This document shows positions 22,826 through 30,994 of a stretch of DNA of 43,131 bases, in pieces. The notes beneath the pieces are model-generated. The model saw only the letters and a list, made by a program, of their open reading frames with translations, was not told where the DNA came from and made no database searches. A program made the position numbers and the translations under genes. Numbering within the stretch: position 1 is the first letter of the stretch; every line of letters starts with the position of its first letter. Origin of the DNA: Lysobacteraceae bacterium. Its GTDB lineage: Bacteria > Pseudomonadota > Gammaproteobacteria > Xanthomonadales > Rhodanobacteraceae. The DNA is taken from contig JAGWVM010000013.1 of the NCBI GenBank assembly GCA_018970895.1, positions 1 through 43,131 on the forward strand, read 5' to 3'.

Positions 22826-23686
22826 TCAGATTGGCCCGACAAACGTGTTGCAGCGACCCACCTGGCCGCTGTCGAAGCCGGCCTTGAACCAGTGCACGCG
22901 CTGGGCCGAGGTGCCGTGGGTGAACGAGTCGGGCATCACCTCACCGCGCGACTCGCGCTGCAGGGTGTCGTCGCCGATCTGGCTGGCCGCGTTGAGCGCA
23001 TTTTCCAGGTCGCCCGGCTCGAGCCAGTGGTGACGCTGCTCGGCATGGTTCGCCCACACGCCGGCAAGGCAGTCGGCCTGCAGCTCCTGGCGCACCGACA
23101 GGCCGGTCGCGCCATGCAGCGTGGCGCCCTGCCGCCGCGCCTGCTCGACCTTGGCGAACACGCCGAGCAGGTTCTGCACGTGATGGCCGACCTCGTGGGC
23201 GATCACGTAGGCGCGGGCGAAATCACCCGAGGCGTGGAAGCGGTCCTGCAGCTCCTGGAAGAACGACAGGTCCAGGTACACGTGGCGGTCGCCCGGGCAG
23301 TAGAACGGCCCCACCGCGGCCGTGGCCGCGCCGCAGGCGGTGTTGACCCGCCCGGAGAACAGGGTGAGCTTCGGTGGTTCGTAGCGGGCCCCCTGGGCCG
23401 CGAAGATCTGGCTCCATTCGTCCTCGGTGTCGCCCAGGATCGCGCGCACGAAATCGACCTGCGGATCGCGGGCGTCCACCGGCGCGGCGGACCGTGCCGT
23501 CGGCGCGCTACCGCTGCCGACCTGGCCGAGCAGCGCGGTCGGGTCCTTGAAGAACACCAGGCCGAGGATCGCCAGGATGACGATGCCGCCCAGGCCGAGC
23601 CCGCGGCCACCGCCGAAGCGCGGCCCGCCCCCGCCGCCGTTGCCGAACTCCACGTTGTCGCTGCGACGCGCACGATCCCACAGCAT
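22826..23686 (-). CDS. YpfJ-family neutral zinc metallopeptidase
   Basis: RSDNVEFGNGGGGGPRFGGGRGLGLGGIVILAIL...AYVIAHEVGHHVQNLLGV...QADCLAGVWANH. Confidence 0.93.
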   Translation of the reverse strand: MLWDRARRSDNVEFGNGGGGGPRFGGGRGLGLGGIVILAILGLVFFKDPTALLGQVGSGSAPTARSAAPVDARDPQVDFVRAILGDTEDEWSQIFAAQGARYEPPKLTLFSGRVNTACGAATAAVGPFYCPGDRHVYLDLSFFQELQDRFHASGDFARAYVIAHEVGHHVQNLLGVFAKVEQARRQGATLHGATGLSVRQELQADCLAGVWANHAEQRHHWLEPGDLENALNAASQIGDDTLQRESRGEVMPDSFTHGTSAQRVHWFKAGFDSGQVGRCNTFVGPI

Positions 23687-23799
23687 GGCCCTGCCCTCCC
23701 CGCCGCCCCCGGCATCCAGTCGCGACGATAGCGTCTGGCTGCCGCTGCTGCCACGATCGCGGGCGGCGCGATCGGCCGCCGGTCCTGCGAGGAAACGCG

Positions 23800-24195
23800 A
23801 TGCTCATGCAACTGCCCGCCCTGGTCACCCTGCTCAACATGCTGCTGCTGGCCGCGACCGTGTTCGCGGTGGGCAAGGCCCGCGTCAAGTACGCCATCAA
23901 GGCGCCGGCCACCAGCGGCCACGAGGGCTTCGAGCGCGCCTACCGCGTGCAGATGAACACGCTGGAGCAGTCGGTGATGTTCCTGCCGGCGCTGTGGCTG
24001 GCCGCCACGCACGGCTTTGCCGGCTGGGCCGGCATCGCCGGGCTGGCATGGATCGTCGGTCGCGTCTGGTACATGGCCGGCTACCTGCGCGATCCGGCCA
24101 GGCGCGAGGGCGGCTTTGCCGTCGGCATGCTGGCGTGGCTGGCGGTGCTGGTGATGGCCGGCATCGGCGTGATCCGCGCGATGATCACCGGCTGA
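23800..24195 (+). CDS. MAPEG family membrane protein
   Basis: GHEGFERAYRVQMNTLEQSVMFLPALWLAA...GRVWYMAGYL. Confidence 0.9.
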   Translation: MLMQLPALVTLLNMLLLAATVFAVGKARVKYAIKAPATSGHEGFERAYRVQMNTLEQSVMFLPALWLAATHGFAGWAGIAGLAWIVGRVWYMAGYLRDPARREGGFAVGMLAWLAVLVMAGIGVIRAMITG

Positions 24196-24210
24196 CCGGC
24201 CGCCTGCCGC

Positions 24211-25773
24211 TCACTCGCCGGCCGGCACCACCCGCAGGCGGTCGATGCGCGCGCCGTCCATCGCCACCACTTCGAACCGCCAGCCGTGGTCGGTGACGCT
24301 GTCGCCCACCTCGGGCAACCGACCGAGCCGCTCCAGCACCAGCCCGGCCAGGGTGGAGAAGCGGTCGTCGACCTCCAGCCGCCGGCCCAGCAACTGCTCG
24401 GCACGGCGCACGTCCAGCCCGGCGTCGAACAGCCACGCGCCGTCCGCGTCCTGGCTGGCGGACGGGTCGCCACCCAGCGCATCGGGAAATTCGCCGGCAA
24501 TCACCTCCAGCACGTCGCTGGGCGTGACCAGGCCGAGCAGGCTGCCGTACTCGTCCACCACCAGCGCCACCTGCAGCGGCGCGCGACGGAACTCATCGAT
24601 CAGCCGCAGCACGCTGAGCGATTCGAGCACCATCAGCGGCTTGCGCAGCACGCTGTCGAGATCGATCCGGCCGTGGTCGAGCAGGCAGCCGAGCAGGTCG
24701 CGGGTGGAGGCCACGCCGAGCAGCTCGTCGAGGTCGTCTCGCGCCAGCGGCAACCAGTCATGGCCCGCCTCGGCCAGTTCGCTGCGCACCGTGCCGACTT
24801 CGTCGTGCGGATCGATCCAGCGGATCTCCGGGCGCGGCGTCATGATCGAGCGCACCGGGCGCTGGGCCAGGTCCAGCACCCCCTGCACCATCGACAGCTC
24901 GTCCTTGCCGAATACCGCCACCGGCGGCGCCTCGTCGTCGGCCGCAGCGGGTTTGGCCGCTTCGCCGTCGTCCTCCACGCCGCCGGCACCCAGCAGGCGC
25001 AACACGGCCTGCGCGGTGCGGTCGCGCAGGTGCCGCGCGCTGCCGAGCAGACTTCGCTGACGGTTGCGGCGCATGGTCTGGTTGAACGCCTCGATCATGA
25101 TCGAGAAGCCGATCGCCGCGTACAGGTAGCCCTTGGGAATGTGGAAGCCGAAACCCTCGGCGACCAGGCTGAAACCGATCATCAGCAGGAACGACAGGCA
25201 CAGCACGATGACCGTCGGCCGCGCATTGACGAAGGCAGTCAGTGGTTTGCTGGCGCTGATCATCAGCACCATCGCGGCGACCACCGCGATCATCATCACC
25301 GACAGGTGGTCGACCATGCCGACCGCGGTGATCACCGAGTCCAGCGAGAACACCGCGTCCAGCGCCACGATCTGCGCCACCACCAGCCAGAAGTGCGACG
25401 GGGCCCGGCTGCCGTGCTCGCTGATGCCGCCGGATTCAAGCCGCTCGTGCAGCTCCAGCGTGGCCTTGAACAGCAGGAAGAGGCCACCCAGCAGCAGGAT
25501 GATGTCGCGCCAGGACAGCGTGACGCCGTGCCACTCGATGATCGGCGCGGTGAGCTTCACCAGCCAGCTCATCGCGCCCAGCAGCACCAGTCGCATCGCC
25601 AGGGCGATGGCAAGGCCGGCTACCCGCGCACGGTCGCGCTGCGCGGCCGGGAGCTTGTCGGCAAGGATCGCGACGAATACGAGGTTGTCGATGCCCAGCA
25701 CGATCTCCAGCACCACCAGGGTGAGAAGACCGGCCCAGGCGGTGGGGTCGGCAAGCCAGTCGAATGCGAACAT
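24211..25773 (-). CDS. TerC-family membrane protein with CBS and CorC/HlyC domains
   Basis: [24 protein letters not shown]...[18 protein letters not shown]...; C-terminal CBS pair and CorC_HlyC-like domain. Confidence 0.92.
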   Translation of the reverse strand: MFAFDWLADPTAWAGLLTLVVLEIVLGIDNLVFVAILADKLPAAQRDRARVAGLAIALAMRLVLLGAMSWLVKLTAPIIEWHGVTLSWRDIILLLGGLFLLFKATLELHERLESGGISEHGSRAPSHFWLVVAQIVALDAVFSLDSVITAVGMVDHLSVMMIAVVAAMVLMISASKPLTAFVNARPTVIVLCLSFLLMIGFSLVAEGFGFHIPKGYLYAAIGFSIMIEAFNQTMRRNRQRSLLGSARHLRDRTAQAVLRLLGAGGVEDDGEAAKPAAADDEAPPVAVFGKDELSMVQGVLDLAQRPVRSIMTPRPEIRWIDPHDEVGTVRSELAEAGHDWLPLARDDLDELLGVASTRDLLGCLLDHGRIDLDSVLRKPLMVLESLSVLRLIDEFRRAPLQVALVVDEYGSLLGLVTPSDVLEVIAGEFPDALGGDPSASQDADGAWLFDAGLDVRRAEQLLGRRLEVDDRFSTLAGLVLERLGRLPEVGDSVTDHGWRFEVVAMDGARIDRLRVVPAGE

Positions 25774-25899
25774 GGGTGGCGCGCGGGCGCCCGGGTCCTC
25801 CGTGCAGGGAAAACGACTATACAAGGCCGGGACGGGGCAGCCATGACCGATGGCAGGGATTGCGGCCGGACGAACCCAGCCGCTAGCGTCGGCGTGTCC

Positions 25900-26802
25900 A
25901 TGGTTTCCCCGGATCGCACCGTCTTGAATGCCGCTTCCGACGCGCTGCCCGCGTCCCCGCCGCCCCTGCTGCCCGCACCCGAACGAGTCCCGGGCGTGCT
26001 GGAAGCGCTGGCTCTGCTGGTGCTGTATTTCTGCCTGCAACTGGTGATCGGCTTCGGCGCGGCGATCCTCGCCAGCTTCGTGGCCGGTGCCGGGATCAGT
26101 TTTTCCCGCGCCGGGGCGGGCCCGGACAACCACAGCGAACACCTGCTGTTGCCGGCGATGGCCGACCCGGACCTGCGCACCGCGGTCACCGCCGTCACGC
26201 TGCTGCTGGCGGCAACCGCCACGCTGTGGCTGGTGCATCGGCGCTGGCCGCGCCGGTGGCGGCTCGGGCAGGCCTGGCAGGGCTTCGGATTCGCGCCGGC
26301 CGCCCAGCCCGCGTTCTACGCGACGGCGCTGGCGCTGGGTGTGGGCGTGCCGGTGTTCGGCGGCCTGCTCACCCACTGGCTGGCCGGCGACCAGCCGGTG
26401 ACCCAGGCCATCTCCCAGCTGGGCCACGCCTCCTCGCTCGGCGAGCGCATCGCGCTGGCCGGCCTGGCCGTCTCGCTGGGTCCGCTGGTGGAGGAAACGC
26501 TGTTCCGCGGCGTGCTGTTCACCTCGCTGCTGGACTTTCGGCGGAGGACGCCGATCCAGACCACGCCCGGCACGGTGCGCGTCGCGATGGCCATGCTGGT
26601 CAGCGCCGCACTGTTCGCCACCGTGCATCTTCCGGACCTGGGGTGGCGCTGGTACGCACTGCCCAACCTGGCCCTGCTGGGACTGGGATGCGCGTGGCTG
26701 CGCCTGCACTCCGGCTCGCTGTGGCCGTCGGTCGTCGCGCACGGGGTCAACAACCTGCTGGCGGTGGCCGGCTGGTTCATCGTGGCCCACCCGGTTGGCT
26801 GA
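25900..26802 (+). CDS. CPBP family intramembrane metalloprotease
   Basis: [16 protein letters not shown]...FATVHLP...[19 protein letters not shown]; alternative start 25843. Confidence 0.88.
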   Translation: MVSPDRTVLNAASDALPASPPPLLPAPERVPGVLEALALLVLYFCLQLVIGFGAAILASFVAGAGISFSRAGAGPDNHSEHLLLPAMADPDLRTAVTAVTLLLAATATLWLVHRRWPRRWRLGQAWQGFGFAPAAQPAFYATALALGVGVPVFGGLLTHWLAGDQPVTQAISQLGHASSLGERIALAGLAVSLGPLVEETLFRGVLFTSLLDFRRRTPIQTTPGTVRVAMAMLVSAALFATVHLPDLGWRWYALPNLALLGLGCAWLRLHSGSLWPSVVAHGVNNLLAVAGWFIVAHPVG

Positions 26803-26989
26803 GCGGGCTGCCGACCTGCCAGCAGGCGTTGGTCGGTTCGGCCGCTCCGCTCGTCCACTCCAGCTCGATGGTGGCAGTGTGGCTGCGTTTCGGCGGCATG
26901 CTGCTGGTGACGGACGCCGCGTTGGCGCTGGCCTCGCTGTTGCCCGGCGGAGCCCGCCGAGACGTGGCTCGCCGGAGCCTGAGCCGCGC

Positions 26990-27559
26990 TCAGCGCGAGG
27001 CCACGCCGAAGCGCTCGATCAGGCGCGCGGTCTCGAACACAGGCAGCCCCATGACGCCGGAATAGCTGCCCTCCAGATGCGCCACCAGTACGCCGCCGCG
27101 GCCCTGGATGGCATAGGCGCCGGCCTTGCCGAACGGCTCGCCGGTGGCGACGTAGGCGGCGATGGTGGCCTCGTCCAGTTCAGCGAAGCGCACCCGCGAC
27201 ACGCACAGTTCGCTGTCCTCGTGGCGCGCACCGACCAGCCACACCGCCGAGATCACCTCATGGATGCGCCCGGACAGGCGGCGCAGCATGGCGGCGGCCG
27301 CGGCGGCGTCGGCCGGCTTGCCGAACACCTCGTCGTCGAGCACCACCTCGGTGTCGCTGCCGAGCACGATCGCCTCCGGATCGGTGACGCCGGCCAGGCC
27401 TGCGTGCGCCTTGTCGCGCGCGACGCGGCTGACGTAGTGGCGCGGCGGCTCGTCCGGCGAACGCTGCTCGACAACGTCCACGTGGACGACGGCGAATGGC
27501 ACGCCGATCTGCTCGAGCAGCTGGCGACGACGGGGCGACTGCGAGGCGAGATAGATCAT
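26990..27559 (-). CDS. maf: Maf family nucleotide pyrophosphatase
   Basis: [22 protein letters not shown]...[18 protein letters not shown]...[16 protein letters not shown]. Confidence 0.93.
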   Translation of the reverse strand: MIYLASQSPRRRQLLEQIGVPFAVVHVDVVEQRSPDEPPRHYVSRVARDKAHAGLAGVTDPEAIVLGSDTEVVLDDEVFGKPADAAAAAAMLRRLSGRIHEVISAVWLVGARHEDSELCVSRVRFAELDEATIAAYVATGEPFGKAGAYAIQGRGGVLVAHLEGSYSGVMGLPVFETARLIERFGVASR

Positions 27560-28029
27560 GGAAGGTCCGGATCCGGGCTGGCTCGGAGCGTGAGGCCGTA
27601 TTCGCAGAACCGGGTATCGCGCACCCAGCCCAGCGACTCGTAGAGCGCCTGCGCCGGCGCGTTGTCCAGTGCGGTCGACAGGCTCACGCTGGCCGCGCCG
27701 CGCGCCCGCGCCTGCTCCGCCGCGGCCTGCAGCAGCGCCCGTGCCACGCCGCCTCGGCGCGCGGACGGCACCACGAACAGATCGTTGAGCAGCCACGTGC
27801 GCACCAGTCGCACCGACGAAAACAGCGGATAGAGCTGGGTGAACCCGGCTGCTTCGCCGTCGCGCTCGGCCAGCAGCACCAGCGATTCGCCACGGGCGAG
27901 CCGTTCAGCCAGGAAGTCGCGCGCCCGCGCCGGGTCGGACGGCTGGCCGTAGAACTGCCGGTAGGCGTCGAGCAGCGGCGCGAGGTGGTCGAGATCGTCG
28001 AGATCGGCGTTGCGGACGGAGAGCGTCAT
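27556..28029 (-). CDS. GNAT family N-acetyltransferase
   Basis: [25 protein letters not shown]...[21 protein letters not shown]...ALYESLGW. Confidence 0.9.
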   Translation of the reverse strand: MTLSVRNADLDDLDHLAPLLDAYRQFYGQPSDPARARDFLAERLARGESLVLLAERDGEAAGFTQLYPLFSSVRLVRTWLLNDLFVVPSARRGGVARALLQAAAEQARARGAASVSLSTALDNAPAQALYESLGWVRDTRFCEYGLTLRASPDPDLP

Positions 28030-28083
28030 CGGCAAGGGGGGGCGTGGAGAGCACGCAGCATAGCCGCCTCCCGCCACGCCGGC

Positions 28084-28554
28084 CTAGGCGCGGTGGTACG
28101 GGTGGCCGGCGATGATGGTGGTGGCGCGGTAGAGCTGCTCGGCCAGCACCAGCCGCACCAGCATGTGCGGCAGCGTCAACGGCCCCAGCGACCAGCGCTG
28201 GTCGGCGCGTGCCAGCACGTCGGGGGCGTGGCCGTCCGGGCCACCGATCAGGAAGGCCAGGTCGCGACCGGCCATGCGCCACGCCTGAAGCTGGTCCGCG
28301 AGGTCCTCGCTGGACCAGCTCCGGCCACGGCCGTCGAGGGCCACCACGTGGGTATCGCGACCAATGGCGGCGAGGATCGCGGCACCCTCGTCGAGGGTCG
28401 CCTTCGCATCATCGCGACCCTTGCCGCGCGCACCGGGCTTGAGCTCGACCAGCTCCAGCGGCAGCTCGTGCGAGAGTCGTTTGCGGTATTCGGCGAATCC
28501 CTCGGCCACCCAGCCGGGCATGCGCTCGCCGACGGCGATCAGCCGCGCGCGCAT
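28084..28554 (-). CDS. rlmH: 23S rRNA (pseudouridine1915-N3)-methyltransferase
   Basis: MRARLIAVGERMPGWVAEGFAEYRKRL...FLIGGPDGHAPDVLARADQRWSLGPLTLPHMLVRLVLAEQLYRATTIIAGHPYHR. Confidence 0.96.
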   Translation of the reverse strand: MRARLIAVGERMPGWVAEGFAEYRKRLSHELPLELVELKPGARGKGRDDAKATLDEGAAILAAIGRDTHVVALDGRGRSWSSEDLADQLQAWRMAGRDLAFLIGGPDGHAPDVLARADQRWSLGPLTLPHMLVRLVLAEQLYRATTIIAGHPYHRA

Positions 28555-28567
28555 CGATGCGGGAAAA

Positions 28568-28957
28568 TCAGCCGACGCTGGCGGCGCCGGCGTCCGGCTG
28601 GTGGTCGCCGACCGTCCACAGGCGCTCCAGCCCGTAGAACTCGCGGATGCGCGGCAACATCACGTGGACGATCACGTCGCCCAGGTCGACCAGCACCCAC
28701 TCGGCCTCCTGCTCGCCTTCCACGCCCAGCGGCATCACGCCGGCCTTCTTGGCGAACTTCACCACTTCGTCCGCGATGGACTTCACGTGGCGGGTCGAGG
28801 TGCCCGAAGCGATCACCAGCAGGTCGGCGATCGAGGTACGACCGCGGACGTCGATCTCGCGGATGTCCTTGGCCTTCAGGTCCTCCAGCGCCTGCAGCAC
28901 TTGCTGGCGCAGCCTGGAGGTGGAAACCGGCTTGTCGTTGCGGGCGGAATTAGCCAA
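28568..28957 (-). CDS. rsfS: ribosome silencing factor; TTG start proposed
   Basis: ALEDLKAKDIREIDVRGRTSIADLLVIASGTSTRHVKSIADEVV...VEGEQEAEWVLVDLGDVIVHVMLPRIREFYGLERLW. Confidence 0.93.
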   Translation of the reverse strand: MANSARNDKPVSTSRLRQQVLQALEDLKAKDIREIDVRGRTSIADLLVIASGTSTRHVKSIADEVVKFAKKAGVMPLGVEGEQEAEWVLVDLGDVIVHVMLPRIREFYGLERLWTVGDHQPDAGAASVG

Positions 28958-29003
28958 GAGGAGAGGCCTCGGTACGGGGAGCAGCGCGGGATCGCGCGGT
29001 CGC

Positions 29004-29009
29004 ATTATA
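29004..29009 (-). promoter_or_regulatory. candidate -10 element (TATAAT) for rsfS-rlmH-maf
   Basis: Reverse complement of ATTATA; no good -35 seen. Confidence 0.4.
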
Positions 29010-29050
29010 CCGCTCTGCCCCGCTCGCCGCGGCCTGCCCACCGGCGACGC

Positions 29051-29093
29051 CGGCCCCGGTGCGGCGCGCTTCGCGCGCATCCGCCCGGGGCCG
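29051..29093 (-). terminator. strong imperfect hairpin just after the Met-rich gene stop codon
   Basis: Outer arms CGGCCCCGG / CCGGGGCCG, inner GCGCGC-TTC-GCGCGC; no T-run. Confidence 0.5.
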
Positions 29094-29099
29094 TGCGCT

Positions 29100-29450
29100 T
29101 CACATGCCGCCGCCGCTCATGGCCTCGTGCTTCATCCCGGCGCCCTTCATGGCGTCGTGCTTCATGGCGTCGTGCTTCATCGCACCGCCTTTCATCGCGT
29201 CGTGCCCCATCGCGCCGCCCTTCATGGATGCCCCCTTCATCGCGTCATGCTTCATGGCGTCATGCTTCATGGCCTCGTGCTTCATGGCGTGATGCTTCAT
29301 GGCGTCTGCCTTCATGGCGTCATGCGTCATCGCCTGGTGCTTCATGCCGCCGTCCCGGGCCATCCCGTCCTGCGCCATCGCAGTGAGGGAAAAGCTGCCG
29401 GCAAGGCCGACGCAGGCGATGCCGAGGGCGAGCCTGGAAAGATGTTTCAT
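29100..29450 (-). CDS. secreted Met/His-rich pentapeptide-repeat protein (MXKDX-like)
   Basis: MKHLSRLALGIACVGLAGSFSLTAMA signal peptide, then pentapeptides MKHQA MTHDA MKADA MKHHA MKHEA MKHDA...; AAGGAG RBS 8 nt before ATG. Confidence 0.85.
   Translation of the reverse strand: MKHLSRLALGIACVGLAGSFSLTAMAQDGMARDGGMKHQAMTHDAMKADAMKHHAMKHEAMKHDAMKHDAMKGASMKGGAMGHDAMKGGAMKHDAMKHDAMKGAGMKHEAMSGGGM
29106..29345. repeat. 15-bp degenerate tandem repeat (coding)
   Basis: Sixteen units of the type CTTCATGGCGTCGTG on + strand, encoding the MKHDA-like pentapeptides on - strand. Confidence 0.8.
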
Positions 29451-29500
29451 GCGACGTTCTCCTTGGAAAGTGATGTGCGGCCCACGCCGCACCCACTCTC

Positions 29501-29526
29501 TTCGCCACACGCAGCGCAGCGGTTAC
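29501..29526 (-). promoter_or_regulatory. ECF (SigF/NrsF-type) promoter motif for Met-rich gene
   Basis: + strand TTCG (29501-29504) N16 GGTTAC (29521-29526) = GTAACC-N16-CGAA on - strand; -35 overlaps the nrsF-like stop codon. Confidence 0.75.
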
Positions 29527-30194
29527 CCGACGTGACGGCGGCGCGACGGTTGCAGCAGGCGCCCGCCGCAAAGGGCGTTTGCGCCGACCACCAGGCCCAC
29601 GGCCAGGGCGTGCAGCGCCAGGTCGGTCGCCGCAGCATCGAACTCGTGGCAGATCTCGAGCAGGCTGGCCGAGCCGGCCGCGCTGGCCAGGCCGATGATC
29701 ATCGCGGTCAGCACCGGCCTCAGCGGGAAGGCGCGGCGCAGCAGCCACACCAGCAAGGCCGAGAGGGGCAGCGAAAACGCGAGGATGAACTCCAGGCAGC
29801 CGCGCGCCCCGGCCGCAGTCGCCAGCACGGTGTCCGGGGCCAGCCAGCTGCGCAGGCACCCCACGCCACTGGCACCGATCCACAACAAAGCAGGCGGAAG
29901 CACGAGCCAGGCCTGCGCCACCGGACGCCCGGGCACGCCCAGCGAGAGTGCGACCCATCCGCCGACCAGCGCGGTGAGCACGGCACCGAGCGCGGCCCAG
30001 GCAAGATCGGGCGCGCCACGCCACCGCGTGAGCATCGGTGCCAGTCCGTAGTGCCAGGCCAGCAGTGCCGCGAGCGCGGCCAGCAGCAACGCCCAGCCGA
30101 CCGCCCGCCACAGCGGCGGGCGCAGCGGGCGAACCGGGGCCAGGTCGGCACCCAGCGCATGGATCAGCGACTGGTGATCGGGCGCTTGGGCCAC
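29523..30194 (-). CDS. NrsF/DUF1109-type membrane anti-sigma factor (GTG start)
   Basis: 223 aa, about six hydrophobic segments, LAPVRPLRPPLWRAVGWALLLAALAALLAW..., LEICHEFDAAATDLALHALAVGLVVGA; immediately after the sigma gene. Confidence 0.82.
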   Translation of the reverse strand: MAQAPDHQSLIHALGADLAPVRPLRPPLWRAVGWALLLAALAALLAWHYGLAPMLTRWRGAPDLAWAALGAVLTALVGGWVALSLGVPGRPVAQAWLVLPPALLWIGASGVGCLRSWLAPDTVLATAAGARGCLEFILAFSLPLSALLVWLLRRAFPLRPVLTAMIIGLASAAGSASLLEICHEFDAAATDLALHALAVGLVVGANALCGGRLLQPSRRRHVG

Positions 30195-30195
30195 G

Positions 30196-30777
30196 TCAGG
30201 GTTCTCCGTGGAGTCGGTCGCGCAGTGCCTTCAGGGCACGGTGCAGGTTCACTTTCAGGGCGCCGGTCGACCGCCCGGTCAGCTCGGACGCCTCGGCCAG
30301 CGTGCGCTCGTGCAGGCCGAGCTGCTCGACCGCCTCACGCTGTCCCGGCGGCAGGGTCGCGATCGCCGCCCGCAAGGCCGCCGCGCGCTCGGCATGCTCG
30401 GCGGCGTCGCTGGCCCGGCCCTCGTCGGCATGCAGTTCCACGGCGAGCGGCTCGTGCAGCTCGCGCCGCCCCCGGCGACCCGCCTGACGCAGGATGTCGA
30501 TGGCACGCCGCGCCGCGATGGCCGCCAACCAGGCATGGAACGAGCGCCCGGAATCGTAGGTGTGCCGCACGCGATGCACGGTGATCAGGGTCTCCTGCAC
30601 CACGTCGTCCAACTGGTCCGGAGGCACGCCCTGGCGACGCGCCACGGCGCGGATCAACCCGACCGATTCGCCCAGCACGCGCTCGTAAGCCACCCGGTCG
30701 CCCGACTGCGCCGCGGCCATCCATGCCGAACGACGGCGATCGGCCTGCTGGTTGTCGCTTGCGGATGAATCGTCCAC
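30196..30777 (-). CDS. ECF RNA polymerase sigma factor (GTG start likely)
   Basis: DQLDDVVQETLITVHRVRHTYDSGRSFHAWLAAIAARRAIDILRQ (region 2) and TLPPGQREAVEQLGLHERTLAEASELTGRSTGALKVNLHRALKALRDRL (region 4). Confidence 0.92.
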   Translation of the reverse strand: MDDSSASDNQQADRRRSAWMAAAQSGDRVAYERVLGESVGLIRAVARRQGVPPDQLDDVVQETLITVHRVRHTYDSGRSFHAWLAAIAARRAIDILRQAGRRGRRELHEPLAVELHADEGRASDAAEHAERAAALRAAIATLPPGQREAVEQLGLHERTLAEASELTGRSTGALKVNLHRALKALRDRLHGEP

Positions 30778-30885
30778 GACGCGGGGCACGTCCCGGCAAA
30801 GGGCAATACCTCCATCTACGCCGATCGCGAGGGTTCTGGTCAAGATGGTGGGGATCCTGCGTGGCCGGACGTGCGTGTCCGCCAG

Positions 30886-30911
30886 TTCGCTGCATCGCCC
30901 TGCCCGGTTAC
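30886..30911 (-). promoter_or_regulatory. ECF (SigF/NrsF-type) promoter motif for sigma/anti-sigma operon
   Basis: + strand TTCG (30886-30889) N16 GGTTAC (30906-30911) = GTAACC-N16-CGAA on - strand. Confidence 0.7.
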
Positions 30912-30928
30912 GCCGTAAACGCCCCTGA

Positions 30929-30954
30929 GTAACCGGCGGCACTTTCCCGACGAA
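30929..30954 (+). promoter_or_regulatory. ECF (SigF/NrsF-type) promoter motif for msrB
   Basis: GTAACC (30929-30934) N16 CGAA (30951-30954). Confidence 0.75.
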
Positions 30955-30994
30955 CCGGGGACAGTGAATGGCGCTTGGCGAAGGAGATCGACGC

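Noticed and set aside
26869-27065. Small + strand [31 protein letters not shown]...
   Set aside because: Overlaps the maf 3' end antisense, with no family resemblance; cannot be supported.
29059-29292. + strand ORF of repeated MASCFMASCFIAPPF
   Set aside because: Antisense reading of the 15-bp repeat; the - strand frame has a signal peptide, RBS, promoter motif and the MXKDX-like pattern.
29106-29345. Possible CRISPR or non-coding satellite
   Set aside because: 15-bp contiguous units without spacers, in frame with a secreted protein.
30968-30994. Longer msrB start at ATG 30968
   Set aside because: Too close to the predicted -10 (CGAA 30951-30954) and no RBS; ATG 30995 has AAGGAG at proper spacing and yields the signal peptide near the N-terminus.
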